NCBI GenBank assembly: GCA_964643045.1
Contig: CAZXSC010000044.1
Coordinates: 1-21,023 of the forward strand
DNA length: 21,023 bases
From: TMED23 sp964643045
GTDB taxonomy: Bacteria; Pseudomonadota; Alphaproteobacteria; Rhodospirillales; UBA2165
Direction: 5' to 3'
This document shows positions 7,953 through 15,871 of this stretch, piece after piece (the first letter of the stretch is position 1; every line of letters begins with the position of its first letter). Both the position numbers and the translations under genes were made by a program. The notes beneath the pieces are model-generated. The model was given only the letters and a program-made list of their open reading frames with translations, was not told the origin of the DNA and made no database searches.

Positions 7953-9832
7953 TGAGTTTTCGTGTATTAGTCACACGACCTGGCGAAGATGGAATAATTT
8001 TGGCAGAAATTTTAGCTGAACAAAATGTTGAGACTATTATTGCCCCGCTTTTTACCATTAAGAATATAGATGGTCCAACAATAGAACTTGATAAATTTCA
8101 AGCTTTACTTTTAACCAGTGCGAATGGGGTTAGAGCCTTATCTAGAAGAACAGATCGTCGTGATTTGCCCGTGTATGCGGTAGGCGATGCAACTGCAATG
8201 ACCGCCCGGACCGCCGGTTTTGGGCAGGTTCACAGCGCCGCTGGTAATGTAGAAACGCTAGTAGGATTGGTTGAAGAAATACTTAAACCACAGGACGGAC
8301 CACTATTGCATATTTCAGGGTCTGAAGCGGCTGGTGATCTTATCCGTTTAATTGAACGTGCTGGATTTATGTGTGAACGAGAGATCCTTTATGAAGCTTC
8401 TGTCGAACGGAGCCTAAAATCTTCGACTATTGCAGCAATTAAAGATAGTCAAATAGATGCAGTCACTCTTTACTCTCCACGTTCGGCGGAAAGGCTTGTT
8501 GAGCTTATCAGAAAAGCGCGTTTGGTGAGGACTTGTCAACAAGTTGTCGCTATTTGTCTAAGTCAGGCTGTTGCTAGAAAGATTGAAGAAGTTCAATGGA
8601 AGGACGTAATTATAGCGAGGGAGCCGAATCAGGATTCTTTGTTGGAAATAGTTAGCCAATTAGCTGGTCATCCATTAAAAGAAAAAAAATCTGGTCAAGG
8701 GATAACAAGTACGGTTAGTTCAAAAGAACCACAACCAAATAAAGATCCGGTTCATAAATTGGCGCCAAACCGGCCATATAGGGCAGGGACATTTCGTACG
8801 GTCGTAATTACATTGTTAGTCGTTGCTGTTTTAATTGGTGCTAGTCTGGCGAGCAAGCCACTTTGGCAGCCTAAGTTTCAAATGCTTAAGTCTACGTTGT
8901 TCCAAAATTCAGAGACGAGTGTAAAAATTACAGACTTAAGTGGCCGTTTGGAGGCCTTAGAAAAGAATCAACAAATACCAGATCTTGATCAATTACAACA
9001 GGAGCGGGCGCGCCTTCAAGCTAAATTGGATAAAACACTCAACCGTGTTGATACACTCGAAAGTTCTATCAGCAGTATGAAAAAAATTGTTGATGCTGTG
9101 AATATTGAGACACGAGGAGATGGAAAAGAGTCGTTAAGACAACTATTTGACCGTATAAAAAAACTAGAAAATGAAAACAGCAACTACCGTAGTATTTATC
9201 AATCTGAAGATGGAAAAACTCTAAAGATGCTTGCGGAAGAGGTTGCAGCTCTAGAAAAAAAATTACCCGACTCTGCTGGGAAAAATCGAAATGGCGATGC
9301 TCGTGCTTTAGTGCTGTCAATTGGGCAGTTACGAGAAGCTGTTCGCGCTGGCCAATCATTCGAAAGTGAGTTGACTACACTAAAAGCATTAGTCGGATCG
9401 AACCCGAACATAAAATCAACAATAGGAGATACGTTGAGCCAAATGGATAAGTTCGCAAAAGTTGGAGCACCAAATTTATCTAAATTGCAGTCTGATTTTG
9501 CGCAGAAAGCTGGAAAAATCGTTCAGGCCGGCTTAGTGCCGGCTGATGGTAGTTGGATTCAGCGCACTTTTGCCCGTTTAGTAGAGTCGGTTCGATGGCG
9601 GCGAACAGATAATTTTGTGGGTAACGGAGTTGAAGCAGTTGTCGCGCGGGCGGAATGGGCCATTAAGTCACGCGATGTTGTTAAGGCAGTTAAAGAACTT
9701 TCTATTCTAAACGGAAAACCAAAAAAGTTAGCGATGGAATGGTTGTATGGAGCTCGTACGTATATTGTTGTTGAAAAGGCTCTGGCACAACTACAGACCC
9801 GTGTCGTGGCACAAATAATTGATGGGCAATAA
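7952..9832 (+). CDS. hemD: Fused uroporphyrinogen-III synthase / mitofilin (Mic60-like) membrane protein
   Basis: One uninterrupted 626-residue frame. Residues 1-240 look like HemD: it opens with RVLVTRPGEDG, contains LLLTSANGVRAL and YSPRSAERL, and cyclises hydroxymethylbilane to uroporphyrinogen III. Residues 241-281 form a polar Lys/Pro-rich linker, 282-301 a single membrane segment, about 323-440 a heptad-rich coiled coil, and about 445-626 a helical C-terminal region resembling the alphaproteobacterial mitofilin (COG4223/Mic60) domain. The expected topology is HemD in the cytoplasm and coiled coil in the periplasm. AGGGGG lies 8 nt before the ATG. There is no ATG between residues 140 and 311, so a separate anchored mitofilin would need a non-ATG start; the TTG at 8759 has no Shine-Dalgarno sequence. 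In most relatives I know, the two are adjacent separate genes. Confidence 0.9.
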   Translation: MSFRVLVTRPGEDGIILAEILAEQNVETIIAPLFTIKNIDGPTIELDKFQALLLTSANGVRALSRRTDRRDLPVYAVGDATAMTARTAGFGQVHSAAGNVETLVGLVEEILKPQDGPLLHISGSEAAGDLIRLIERAGFMCEREILYEASVERSLKSSTIAAIKDSQIDAVTLYSPRSAERLVELIRKARLVRTCQQVVAICLSQAVARKIEEVQWKDVIIAREPNQDSLLEIVSQLAGHPLKEKKSGQGITSTVSSKEPQPNKDPVHKLAPNRPYRAGTFRTVVITLLVVAVLIGASLASKPLWQPKFQMLKSTLFQNSETSVKITDLSGRLEALEKNQQIPDLDQLQQERARLQAKLDKTLNRVDTLESSISSMKKIVDAVNIETRGDGKESLRQLFDRIKKLENENSNYRSIYQSEDGKTLKMLAEEVAALEKKLPDSAGKNRNGDARALVLSIGQLREAVRAGQSFESELTTLKALVGSNPNIKSTIGDTLSQMDKFAKVGAPNLSKLQSDFAQKAGKIVQAGLVPADGSWIQRTFARLVESVRWRRTDNFVGNGVEAVVARAEWAIKSRDVVKAVKELSILNGKPKKLAMEWLYGARTYIVVEKALAQLQTRVVAQIIDGQ

Positions 9833-9838
9833 TAGCCA

Positions 9839-11251
9839 ATGATAAGGGCTATATCGTTCTTAATTCTTATAGCAGTATTTAGCTTAATAGCTATTTTGGT
9901 GAGTGATAATCCGGGCACTGTTTCTTTGAAATGGTTGGGGTATAAGGTTGATACCTCAATGGGAATATTATTGGCCAGTGTTGTATTTGCTTCAATTTTA
10001 TTAACGATTGTTTATAGAATCTGGCTTTCCATTAGAAATGCTCCAAAGCGACTTGGAAAAGCGCATCGCGATTGGCGGCGTGATCGTGGGTATAAGGCAT
10101 TAACTCAGGGTATGGTGGCAGTCGCTGCTGGTGACCCGCAAGAGGCAAGACGCCAAGCACGCAAAGCGGAAAACTTATTGGCTGATCCACCGCTAACAAT
10201 GCTGCTGTCGGCTCAGGCTGCACAATTGTCTGGAGATGAAAAAGCGGCCAGTAAATTTTTTGAAAAAATGTCGGAAAGGAAAGACACAAAATATCTCGGA
10301 ATTCATGGGATGCTCAATCAGGCAATTCAAGATGGTGATAAAGATGTAGCCCTTGAGCTAGCTGAAAAAGCAAATGATCTCCATCCGAAGACCGATAAGG
10401 TCTCAAAAACATTATTTGAACTCCAAGTTCAAAGTGGTAATTGGAATGAGGCGGAAGAGACCGTTAAAAAGGCCATAAAAGATAAGCATTTAGATGTAGA
10501 GGTTGGCCGTCGTCGGCGATCTGTTATTTTATATCAGCGCAGTGTTGAAGCCGAATCAGACGGTAAACTAGACGACGCATTGGCGTTGGCCAAGAAGGCT
10601 AATAATTTGGCTCCCGGTTTTGTGCCAGCAGCTGTGCGAACAGCAAGACTTTTGCAGGGGGCGGGGAAACGACGAAAAGCGGCATCGGTAATTGAAGAAA
10701 TTTGGGTGAATAATCCACATCCAATGTTAGTAGAGGTAATTGAGGATCTGTCATCTGGAGTTGGTGAACAGGAAAGAATGCGTACAGTAGAAAAGCTGGC
10801 AAGTTACAATAAAGATCATCCTGAAAGTCACCTGGCCATTATAAAATGTGCTTTGGCTGCTAAGATGTGGCAAGAAGCTCGCGAGCATTTGAACGCTGTC
10901 ACTGGGAAATATGATGAGGAATTGCCGCCTGCTAGAGTTTGTCGCCATATGGCTGAATTAGAAGATGGAGAAAACCATAATCTTGAGGCTTCACGAGAAT
11001 GGTTAAAGAAAGCTGCTATTGCTAAGCCGGATTCGGCGTGGAATTGTAGTCATTGTGGACAAATAATGGCGGATTGGGAACCACTATGCAAACACTGTGA
11101 TAGTTTCGATACATTGGAGTGGAAAACACCGCCACGTGTTACCAAGATGCAATACGTTGATTCTGATATTGAAACATCAAGTCCGAGTGTCAATGATGCT
11201 CCGGCAGGTGAGTCTGTGCAAACAATCGATATTAAGCCAGATGTCGCCTAA
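9839..11251 (+). CDS. HemY-like membrane-anchored TPR protein with C-terminal zinc ribbon
   Basis: The 470-residue product begins with two membrane segments (about 4-22 and 41-63) containing the DNPGTVSLKWLGY motif of the HemY N-terminal domain. It continues with TPR-like helical repeats (about 85-395) and ends with a CxxC...CxxC zinc ribbon (C403, C406, C417, C420), a feature of the alphaproteobacterial version. This family is found downstream of hemD/mitofilin genes. It is not the protoporphyrinogen oxidase also called HemY, and a role in tetrapyrrole metabolism or membrane organisation is suggested mainly by gene neighbourhood. The ATG at 9839 is 6 bp after the previous stop, pointing to one operon. 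The C-terminus beyond residue 430 is acidic and probably disordered. Confidence 0.88.
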   Translation: MIRAISFLILIAVFSLIAILVSDNPGTVSLKWLGYKVDTSMGILLASVVFASILLTIVYRIWLSIRNAPKRLGKAHRDWRRDRGYKALTQGMVAVAAGDPQEARRQARKAENLLADPPLTMLLSAQAAQLSGDEKAASKFFEKMSERKDTKYLGIHGMLNQAIQDGDKDVALELAEKANDLHPKTDKVSKTLFELQVQSGNWNEAEETVKKAIKDKHLDVEVGRRRRSVILYQRSVEAESDGKLDDALALAKKANNLAPGFVPAAVRTARLLQGAGKRRKAASVIEEIWVNNPHPMLVEVIEDLSSGVGEQERMRTVEKLASYNKDHPESHLAIIKCALAAKMWQEAREHLNAVTGKYDEELPPARVCRHMAELEDGENHNLEASREWLKKAAIAKPDSAWNCSHCGQIMADWEPLCKHCDSFDTLEWKTPPRVTKMQYVDSDIETSSPSVNDAPAGESVQTIDIKPDVA

Positions 11252-12698
11252 AAACCATTTCTACGAAGCAATAAAACGTCACAAATTCGGTGAATTAACC
11301 AAGGCAGCTGAACTTTATCAAAAAACATTGGAGGATAACCCTAAGAATGCGGGTGCGTGGCACTTGATGGGGGTGGTAGCCCATCAGAAAGGAAATAACG
11401 AGCTGGCCGTTAAGCTTATAAAAATAGCGATAGAGATTCAGGAGGACAACGCTGATTTTCATAATGACCTGGGTAGAGTTTATTCAACGCTTGGGAAGAT
11501 TCTAGACGCTGAATCGGAATACCGGCGTGCCATTGAATTGAACTCGCATCACGCAAAGGCCCATAGTAATTTGGCGGGTCTATTGCGTATAACAGGGCAG
11601 TTTTTAGCCGCGGCTGAATATGCCAGAATGAGTGTTTTGCATGGACCAGAAGATCCCGAAACCCATAATAATCTTGGGAATGCCCTGAAAGATATAAATT
11701 TAACCGAAGAGGCAATATCATCCTATCAACAGGCGATTAAATTGAACCCAGATTATGCGCTAGCTCATTGGAACTTGTCATTAGCCTTACTTTCATTAGA
11801 GAGGTTTGAGGAGGGTTTTAAAGAGATGATGTGGCGCTGGAAGTGGGATGGTTTCCCCGCCAAGTTGCGTGAACTTGATAAACCAAGATTAAAAGTGTTT
11901 TCGGAAACGAATGACGAATTAAGTGGTAAGCGGATTTTACTTCACGCTGAACAGGGGCTTGGAGACACAATTCATTTTATTCGTTATGCAACACTTTTGC
12001 GAGAAAAAGGTGCCCGTGTTATTTTTGAGTGTCCTCTTCAGTTAGAACCTTTGATAAAGGGAACTGGTCTAGTTGATGAGATACTATTTTCTTATAACAA
12101 TAACTGTGATTTTGATCTACATACGTCCTTGTTGGATTTACCTTATTTGCTTGGAACGAATTCAGATAATCTTCCAAACGAAATACCTTATTTGAGTGTC
12201 CCTTTTGGAAGCATTCAAAATTGGCAAAAAAAGACTGAAGCAATAAAAAATTTTAAGATTGGACTTAATTGGCGAGGTAATCGCGACAGTCCGGTTGAGC
12301 ATCTTAGATGTCTTTCACCAAAAGATTTGCAACCCTTGGCATCATTAGGCACTATTTCTTGGTTTAGTTTACAGAAAGGCACTAACCACGATAATGTGAG
12401 TACGCTTTCCCCTGATTTTCAGATCATTGATACAGGACCCGATGCGTTAGTTGAGACAGCTGGTCTAATTAAGAATCTGGATCTTGTAATTACGAGTGAT
12501 ACAGCCGTAGCTCACTTAGCAGGTTCTTTGGGAAAACCGGTTTGGATTTTATTACATCATGCGCCTGATTGGCGTTGGAAAACAACGGGTGATTCTTCTG
12601 CTTGGTATCCGTCGGCTCGTTTATTCCGTCAAGTTCAACCGGGTGACTGGGAGACGGTAATTAAGGAAGTTATATCAAGTCTGAAAAATAGTATCTAG
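11241..12698 (+). CDS. TPR protein with C-terminal GT9/heptosyltransferase-like glycosyltransferase domain
   Basis: I start this gene at the ATG at 11241, overlapping the hemY stop by 11 nt; this gives 485 residues beginning MSPKNHFYEAIKRHKFGELT. The frame stays open further upstream, but that extension reads through hemY coding sequence and has no TPR character. Residues 1-200 hold about five TPR units with repeated YxxAIxLNP-type helices. Residues 228-485 resemble GT-B family 9 transferases: HAEQGLGDTIHFIRYA, a GLNWRGN strand, and the donor-site segment SDTAVAHLAGSLGKPVW (419-435). Such TPR-glycosyltransferase fusions are common in Alphaproteobacteria and are linked to protein or envelope glycosylation; acceptor and sugar are unknown. 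It appears to be the last gene of the hem operon. Confidence 0.85.
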   Translation: MSPKNHFYEAIKRHKFGELTKAAELYQKTLEDNPKNAGAWHLMGVVAHQKGNNELAVKLIKIAIEIQEDNADFHNDLGRVYSTLGKILDAESEYRRAIELNSHHAKAHSNLAGLLRITGQFLAAAEYARMSVLHGPEDPETHNNLGNALKDINLTEEAISSYQQAIKLNPDYALAHWNLSLALLSLERFEEGFKEMMWRWKWDGFPAKLRELDKPRLKVFSETNDELSGKRILLHAEQGLGDTIHFIRYATLLREKGARVIFECPLQLEPLIKGTGLVDEILFSYNNNCDFDLHTSLLDLPYLLGTNSDNLPNEIPYLSVPFGSIQNWQKKTEAIKNFKIGLNWRGNRDSPVEHLRCLSPKDLQPLASLGTISWFSLQKGTNHDNVSTLSPDFQIIDTGPDALVETAGLIKNLDLVITSDTAVAHLAGSLGKPVWILLHHAPDWRWKTTGDSSAWYPSARLFRQVQPGDWETVIKEVISSLKNSI

Positions 12699-12758
12699 CC
12701 AAACCTATTCTAGCAGTATATTTAAGTTCCGCTAGGTGTATTGGCCATAAAGATATAT

Positions 12759-12834
12759 GCCGACTTAGCTCAGTTGGTAGAGCACAGCATTCGTAATGCT
12801 GGGGTCATCAGTTCAAATCTGATAGTCGGCACCA
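12759..12834 (+). tRNA. tRNA-Thr (anticodon CGT)
   Basis: A complete cloverleaf can be folded by eye. The acceptor stem is GCCGACT with AGTCGGC. The D arm is GCTC-AGTTGGTA-GAGC. The anticodon stem CAGCA/TGCTG holds the loop TTCGTAA, so the anticodon is CGT at 12792-12794. The T arm ATCAG-TTCAAAT-CTGAT follows, then discriminator A and an encoded CCA (12832-12834). CGT reads the threonine codon ACG. A T-run follows at 12837-12842. Confidence 0.97.
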
Positions 12835-12899
12835 TCTTTTTTACCTATCAGACTAATCATATGGTGATTTGGAAACCAGTATTCTATGCCAAAACAGAA

Positions 12900-14207
12900 T
12901 TATTCTACCAATTTAAGCAACTCGTGTTTTTGTAATATATTGATACATTTTATCGTATCGGAAATCGTTATATTACAAGTCTTGGCAATATCAATTACAT
13001 CGCGAATGCCGTCCGCGTAGGCAAGAATATCCCATAAATTTTTGATTAATTCATCCTTAGATTTATTAGTGCCCATTAACGGATATAATCCTCTTTTACC
13101 AAGTTGAGGCTCTCCAAAATTGGTCGCAGCATAACAATCATTGAACTCAATTAATTCAATTACTTTTTTATAAATTTCATAGCTACCGGCTAAACCCTCA
13201 CCTGTAACCACGTCAAAATTATCCAGTGATGTATGATACTCCGGATAGGTGCCATATTTTGATCGCATAATAGAACAAACCGGAAGATCAATGTTGGGGC
13301 TACAATATTGACGTTCGTCACTACCCCTTTCTAGAAATGAATAGTGATCAAAGCTGTCAACATTATTTTCCAAAACGGCCAAAGCTACTTTATCGGCGTA
13401 TGTATTTCCCTCTCTGGATGGCATGTAAGAATACCTGCGTTCATCTCCGACACAGCTAACCACATAGCCGGCAATTAGATGGTCCTTAAGAGCGTCTAGG
13501 TTTCTGCTGAGATAAACAATTGCTCCGATTGTCTCCGGGACAAAAATTATTCGGTAGCTAAATTTTCGTTGCTCCTTTCCGATCCAGCGCGCTAGCGCGG
13601 CAGTCAGAACGGGTCCGGATAATTCATTATTTGCCAGCGATGGATGACAAACATAGGTAGAAAATAGAACTTCGGCTTGTTCTCGTCCAGGTATCAGTAG
13701 CTCACCATATGTCAGAGATCCCTCAATTTTCTCACTCTCGATAACTACATGATATTCGCCTGGCTCCAGATCTTCCCGCATCGCGTGAGAAATACAAAAA
13801 GCCCACCCCTCGTCATAATAGGATGTAACATAGGGTATTGCATCCGGCATATTTGGCAGAGAATAAAAATGCTTGTCCAATTCGTCCAGAGAAAGTTTTT
13901 TGTTTACCGCATTAGAATAACCCATGACATGTAAATTATTCTTTTTAAATTCAGCAATCTTTTCGCCATTAGGACAAATTATATAGGCATCCGTAATCCG
14001 CCATTCTTTTGGAACCAACCAGTCGAATGCTATCGTGCCAGACGGCACTTCATTAATCTCTAATTCCGGCAGAATTTCTTTTAAATAGTTCAATGTATCA
14101 CGTACTCCTTCGCCCATTAAACTTCGGTTTAATGGAAAAAGGTCTTTGGCCCAGGAAACCATTTCCTGACCGATTGGGTGAGGGGGGGGTGAACTTGGAT
14201 TCTGCAT
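12900..14207 (-). CDS. DUF4910 aminopeptidase-like (M28-type zinc hydrolase fold) protein
   Basis: The 435-residue product (ATG at 14207) matches the DUF4910/DUF2172 aminopeptidase-like family. It has the N-terminal LFPLNRSLMGEGVRDTL segment, the metal-site region STYVCHPSLANNELSG (H188), VPETIGAI (E225), ERGSDERQY (D297) and YPEYHTSLDN (H325). A winged-helix-like tail (about 390-435) is also typical. The fold is that of M28 zinc aminopeptidases with an inserted domain. Family members occur in polysaccharide and natural-product clusters, but their substrates are mostly unknown. A TTG at 14228 would add seven residues; I prefer the ATG, with GGGAGA about 13 nt upstream. It lies 26 bp (5 bp from the TTG) after the FkbH-like gene and belongs to the same operon. 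Confidence 0.85.
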   Translation of the reverse strand: MQNPSSPPPHPIGQEMVSWAKDLFPLNRSLMGEGVRDTLNYLKEILPELEINEVPSGTIAFDWLVPKEWRITDAYIICPNGEKIAEFKKNNLHVMGYSNAVNKKLSLDELDKHFYSLPNMPDAIPYVTSYYDEGWAFCISHAMREDLEPGEYHVVIESEKIEGSLTYGELLIPGREQAEVLFSTYVCHPSLANNELSGPVLTAALARWIGKEQRKFSYRIIFVPETIGAIVYLSRNLDALKDHLIAGYVVSCVGDERRYSYMPSREGNTYADKVALAVLENNVDSFDHYSFLERGSDERQYCSPNIDLPVCSIMRSKYGTYPEYHTSLDNFDVVTGEGLAGSYEIYKKVIELIEFNDCYAATNFGEPQLGKRGLYPLMGTNKSKDELIKNLWDILAYADGIRDVIDIAKTCNITISDTIKCINILQKHELLKLVE

Positions 14208-14233
14208 CAATTTAATTGAGTCTCCCAATATTT

Positions 14234-15871
14234 TTAATAGTCGATTTCAACCAAATTAAACAGATCTAAATCGACACGATGGTTAGAGGTAAACAATTTT
14301 GAGTTTACTGAAATTTTACCATCCTCTGAGGAAGTAAATGCCGCATCTTCCAAAAAATTACGAATTGGTAGGTTTCTCTCGGTGGGGCTAAAGTCAATCT
14401 TGACCGACTGATTGCATTTTTTCAAAACCCAACACAAAAAAGCATATTCTGCTCGACGCTGAAAAATCCGGCACGACATAACAAGTGATACAATACAACC
14501 GCTTGAATCAATCAAACACACTAGAACTTCGCCATGTGACCCTGTATTATCCGAAAGGGTACCTGTAAATAAATTTCCGCCCGATTCAATAACAGAAACT
14601 ACATCGTCATTAGTAACTCTTTTACCATTTATGTTAAATTGGTTTGTCTTGTTAATGAGTTGGACTGCACGGCTCATACTATCTGCCGTTTGATTTTTAA
14701 CCTCAAGAGTCATGTTCAATTGGCTTAAGAACGTTTCCAAATCAACAGGTTTTATAGAACTATTAGGTATAGAATTTGCTCTAACTCGGTAAAGTTCCGT
14801 TCTGTTTCTATCTTCTTCAGAAAATTCACGTTTACTAAACAAGTTGCTTAATTCATCAAAAAAATAAGGTAGGTCTTTTTCGCTTGGAAATTGAAGGCAC
14901 TTAACTTCAGGTAAGGCAGAAGATACTTCAGCAATCTCAATAGAGTTATCATCAACAAAAACGAATGAGTCCAATCCCAGATTTAACTGCTCACCCAAGG
15001 CACTAATATTAGATGACTTAGTTTCATAATTGGCCACGAAGGCTACGAAATGTTTTTTTGATATTAACATTTTGTTTTTCTCAAATGGTAATGATGCCAC
15101 CGCCTTATCATTGCGGCTTACCGCTGCAATAAGAACGCCCTGTTCCTTTAATTTTCCCACAAAGCTTTGGTACAGATAATGTGGAAAACCTCGCCCCTCA
15201 GGACCATAGAAAATTCCGTCAATTCCGTCTTCAGCAACGACCCCAGACCACAGTACACCATCTAAATCAGTAACCAATACTTTTGCCGATGGCTTATAAT
15301 TTTTTGTCACCATATTGATCGCAATTTGGGCTATATCTGATATTTGGGTACTGTTTAAAGGATTACCAGAAACTAAATAACCCGCTAAATTAAAACAATT
15401 AGAATCCAAAAGGTGGGCGCCAAGGGACTGCGCGATATGAGCTATTTCCAATGATAAAACTTTGTTGTCTTGATGACCTGACATAATCGGCGGAATGGGT
15501 GCTGGCAGATAGAGAATTTTGGCATTTGATCGTTGTTTTATAAGCTCTGCAATTCCATTTGCTTTTTGAATAAGAAGTTTAATACTCTGCGAGTTTTTGG
15601 GAAATCCCGAACGCCAATCGCATTCTTGTACAAAATCCCACGGCATAAGTACAAAAATCTCAGGGTTTGGTGTTTCTGCTGGAGAATGAAGAGCTTGTGC
15701 CAGTGTTCCAAACGGCAATATTTCGATGTTGGCGTTCTTGCCGCCAACAGCCGCAATAGCCCGTAAAAATAAAGTGAGTTGATCTGAGGTGCCGGACATT
15801 CCAAGTAAAAAGGCCAGCGGTGATCCGTTGTTGGCCTTTGCCAAAATTTTTTCAGCTTCAATATACTTCAC
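14234..15871 (-). CDS. FkbH-like HAD-superfamily (HAD-IIIC) protein, probable glyceryl-ACP-forming enzyme
   Basis: The 545-residue product has the FkbH layout. Residues 1-190 form an SGNH-like N-terminal domain. The HAD core has motif I TDLDGVLWSGVVAEDG (D202, D204), motif II VSRND (251-255) and motif IV FVDDNSIE (305-312). The GNAT-like C-terminal region carries AVQLINKTNQFN (402-413). In polyketide pathways FkbH proteins dephosphorylate 1,3-bisphosphoglycerate and load the glyceryl unit onto an ACP, which fits the small ACP gene two genes upstream. The start is a GTG at 15871 that overlaps the preceding TGA (GTGA, 15868-15871), indicating translational coupling. A related FkbH-type role on a different C3 or hydroxyacyl unit cannot be excluded. 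Confidence 0.9.
   Translation of the reverse strand: MKYIEAEKILAKANNGSPLAFLLGMSGTSDQLTLFLRAIAAVGGKNANIEILPFGTLAQALHSPAETPNPEIFVLMPWDFVQECDWRSGFPKNSQSIKLLIQKANGIAELIKQRSNAKILYLPAPIPPIMSGHQDNKVLSLEIAHIAQSLGAHLLDSNCFNLAGYLVSGNPLNSTQISDIAQIAINMVTKNYKPSAKVLVTDLDGVLWSGVVAEDGIDGIFYGPEGRGFPHYLYQSFVGKLKEQGVLIAAVSRNDKAVASLPFEKNKMLISKKHFVAFVANYETKSSNISALGEQLNLGLDSFVFVDDNSIEIAEVSSALPEVKCLQFPSEKDLPYFFDELSNLFSKREFSEEDRNRTELYRVRANSIPNSSIKPVDLETFLSQLNMTLEVKNQTADSMSRAVQLINKTNQFNINGKRVTNDDVVSVIESGGNLFTGTLSDNTGSHGEVLVCLIDSSGCIVSLVMSCRIFQRRAEYAFLCWVLKKCNQSVKIDFSPTERNLPIRNFLEDAAFTSSEDGKISVNSKLFTSNHRVDLDLFNLVEIDY

Noticed and set aside
11097..11240. Possible N-terminal extension of the TPR/glycosyltransferase gene
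   Set aside because: It lies entirely within the HemY-like coding sequence in another frame and shows no TPR pattern; the ATG at 11241 starts the conserved part.
12700..12736. CTAGC/GCTAG inverted repeat after the TPR-glycosyltransferase gene
   Set aside because: Only five base pairs with a 16-nt loop and no T-run, so not a supported terminator.
12880..12902. ATTCT/AGAAT hairpin between the tRNA and the DUF4910 gene
   Set aside because: A weak AT-rich 5-bp stem is not enough to call a bidirectional terminator.
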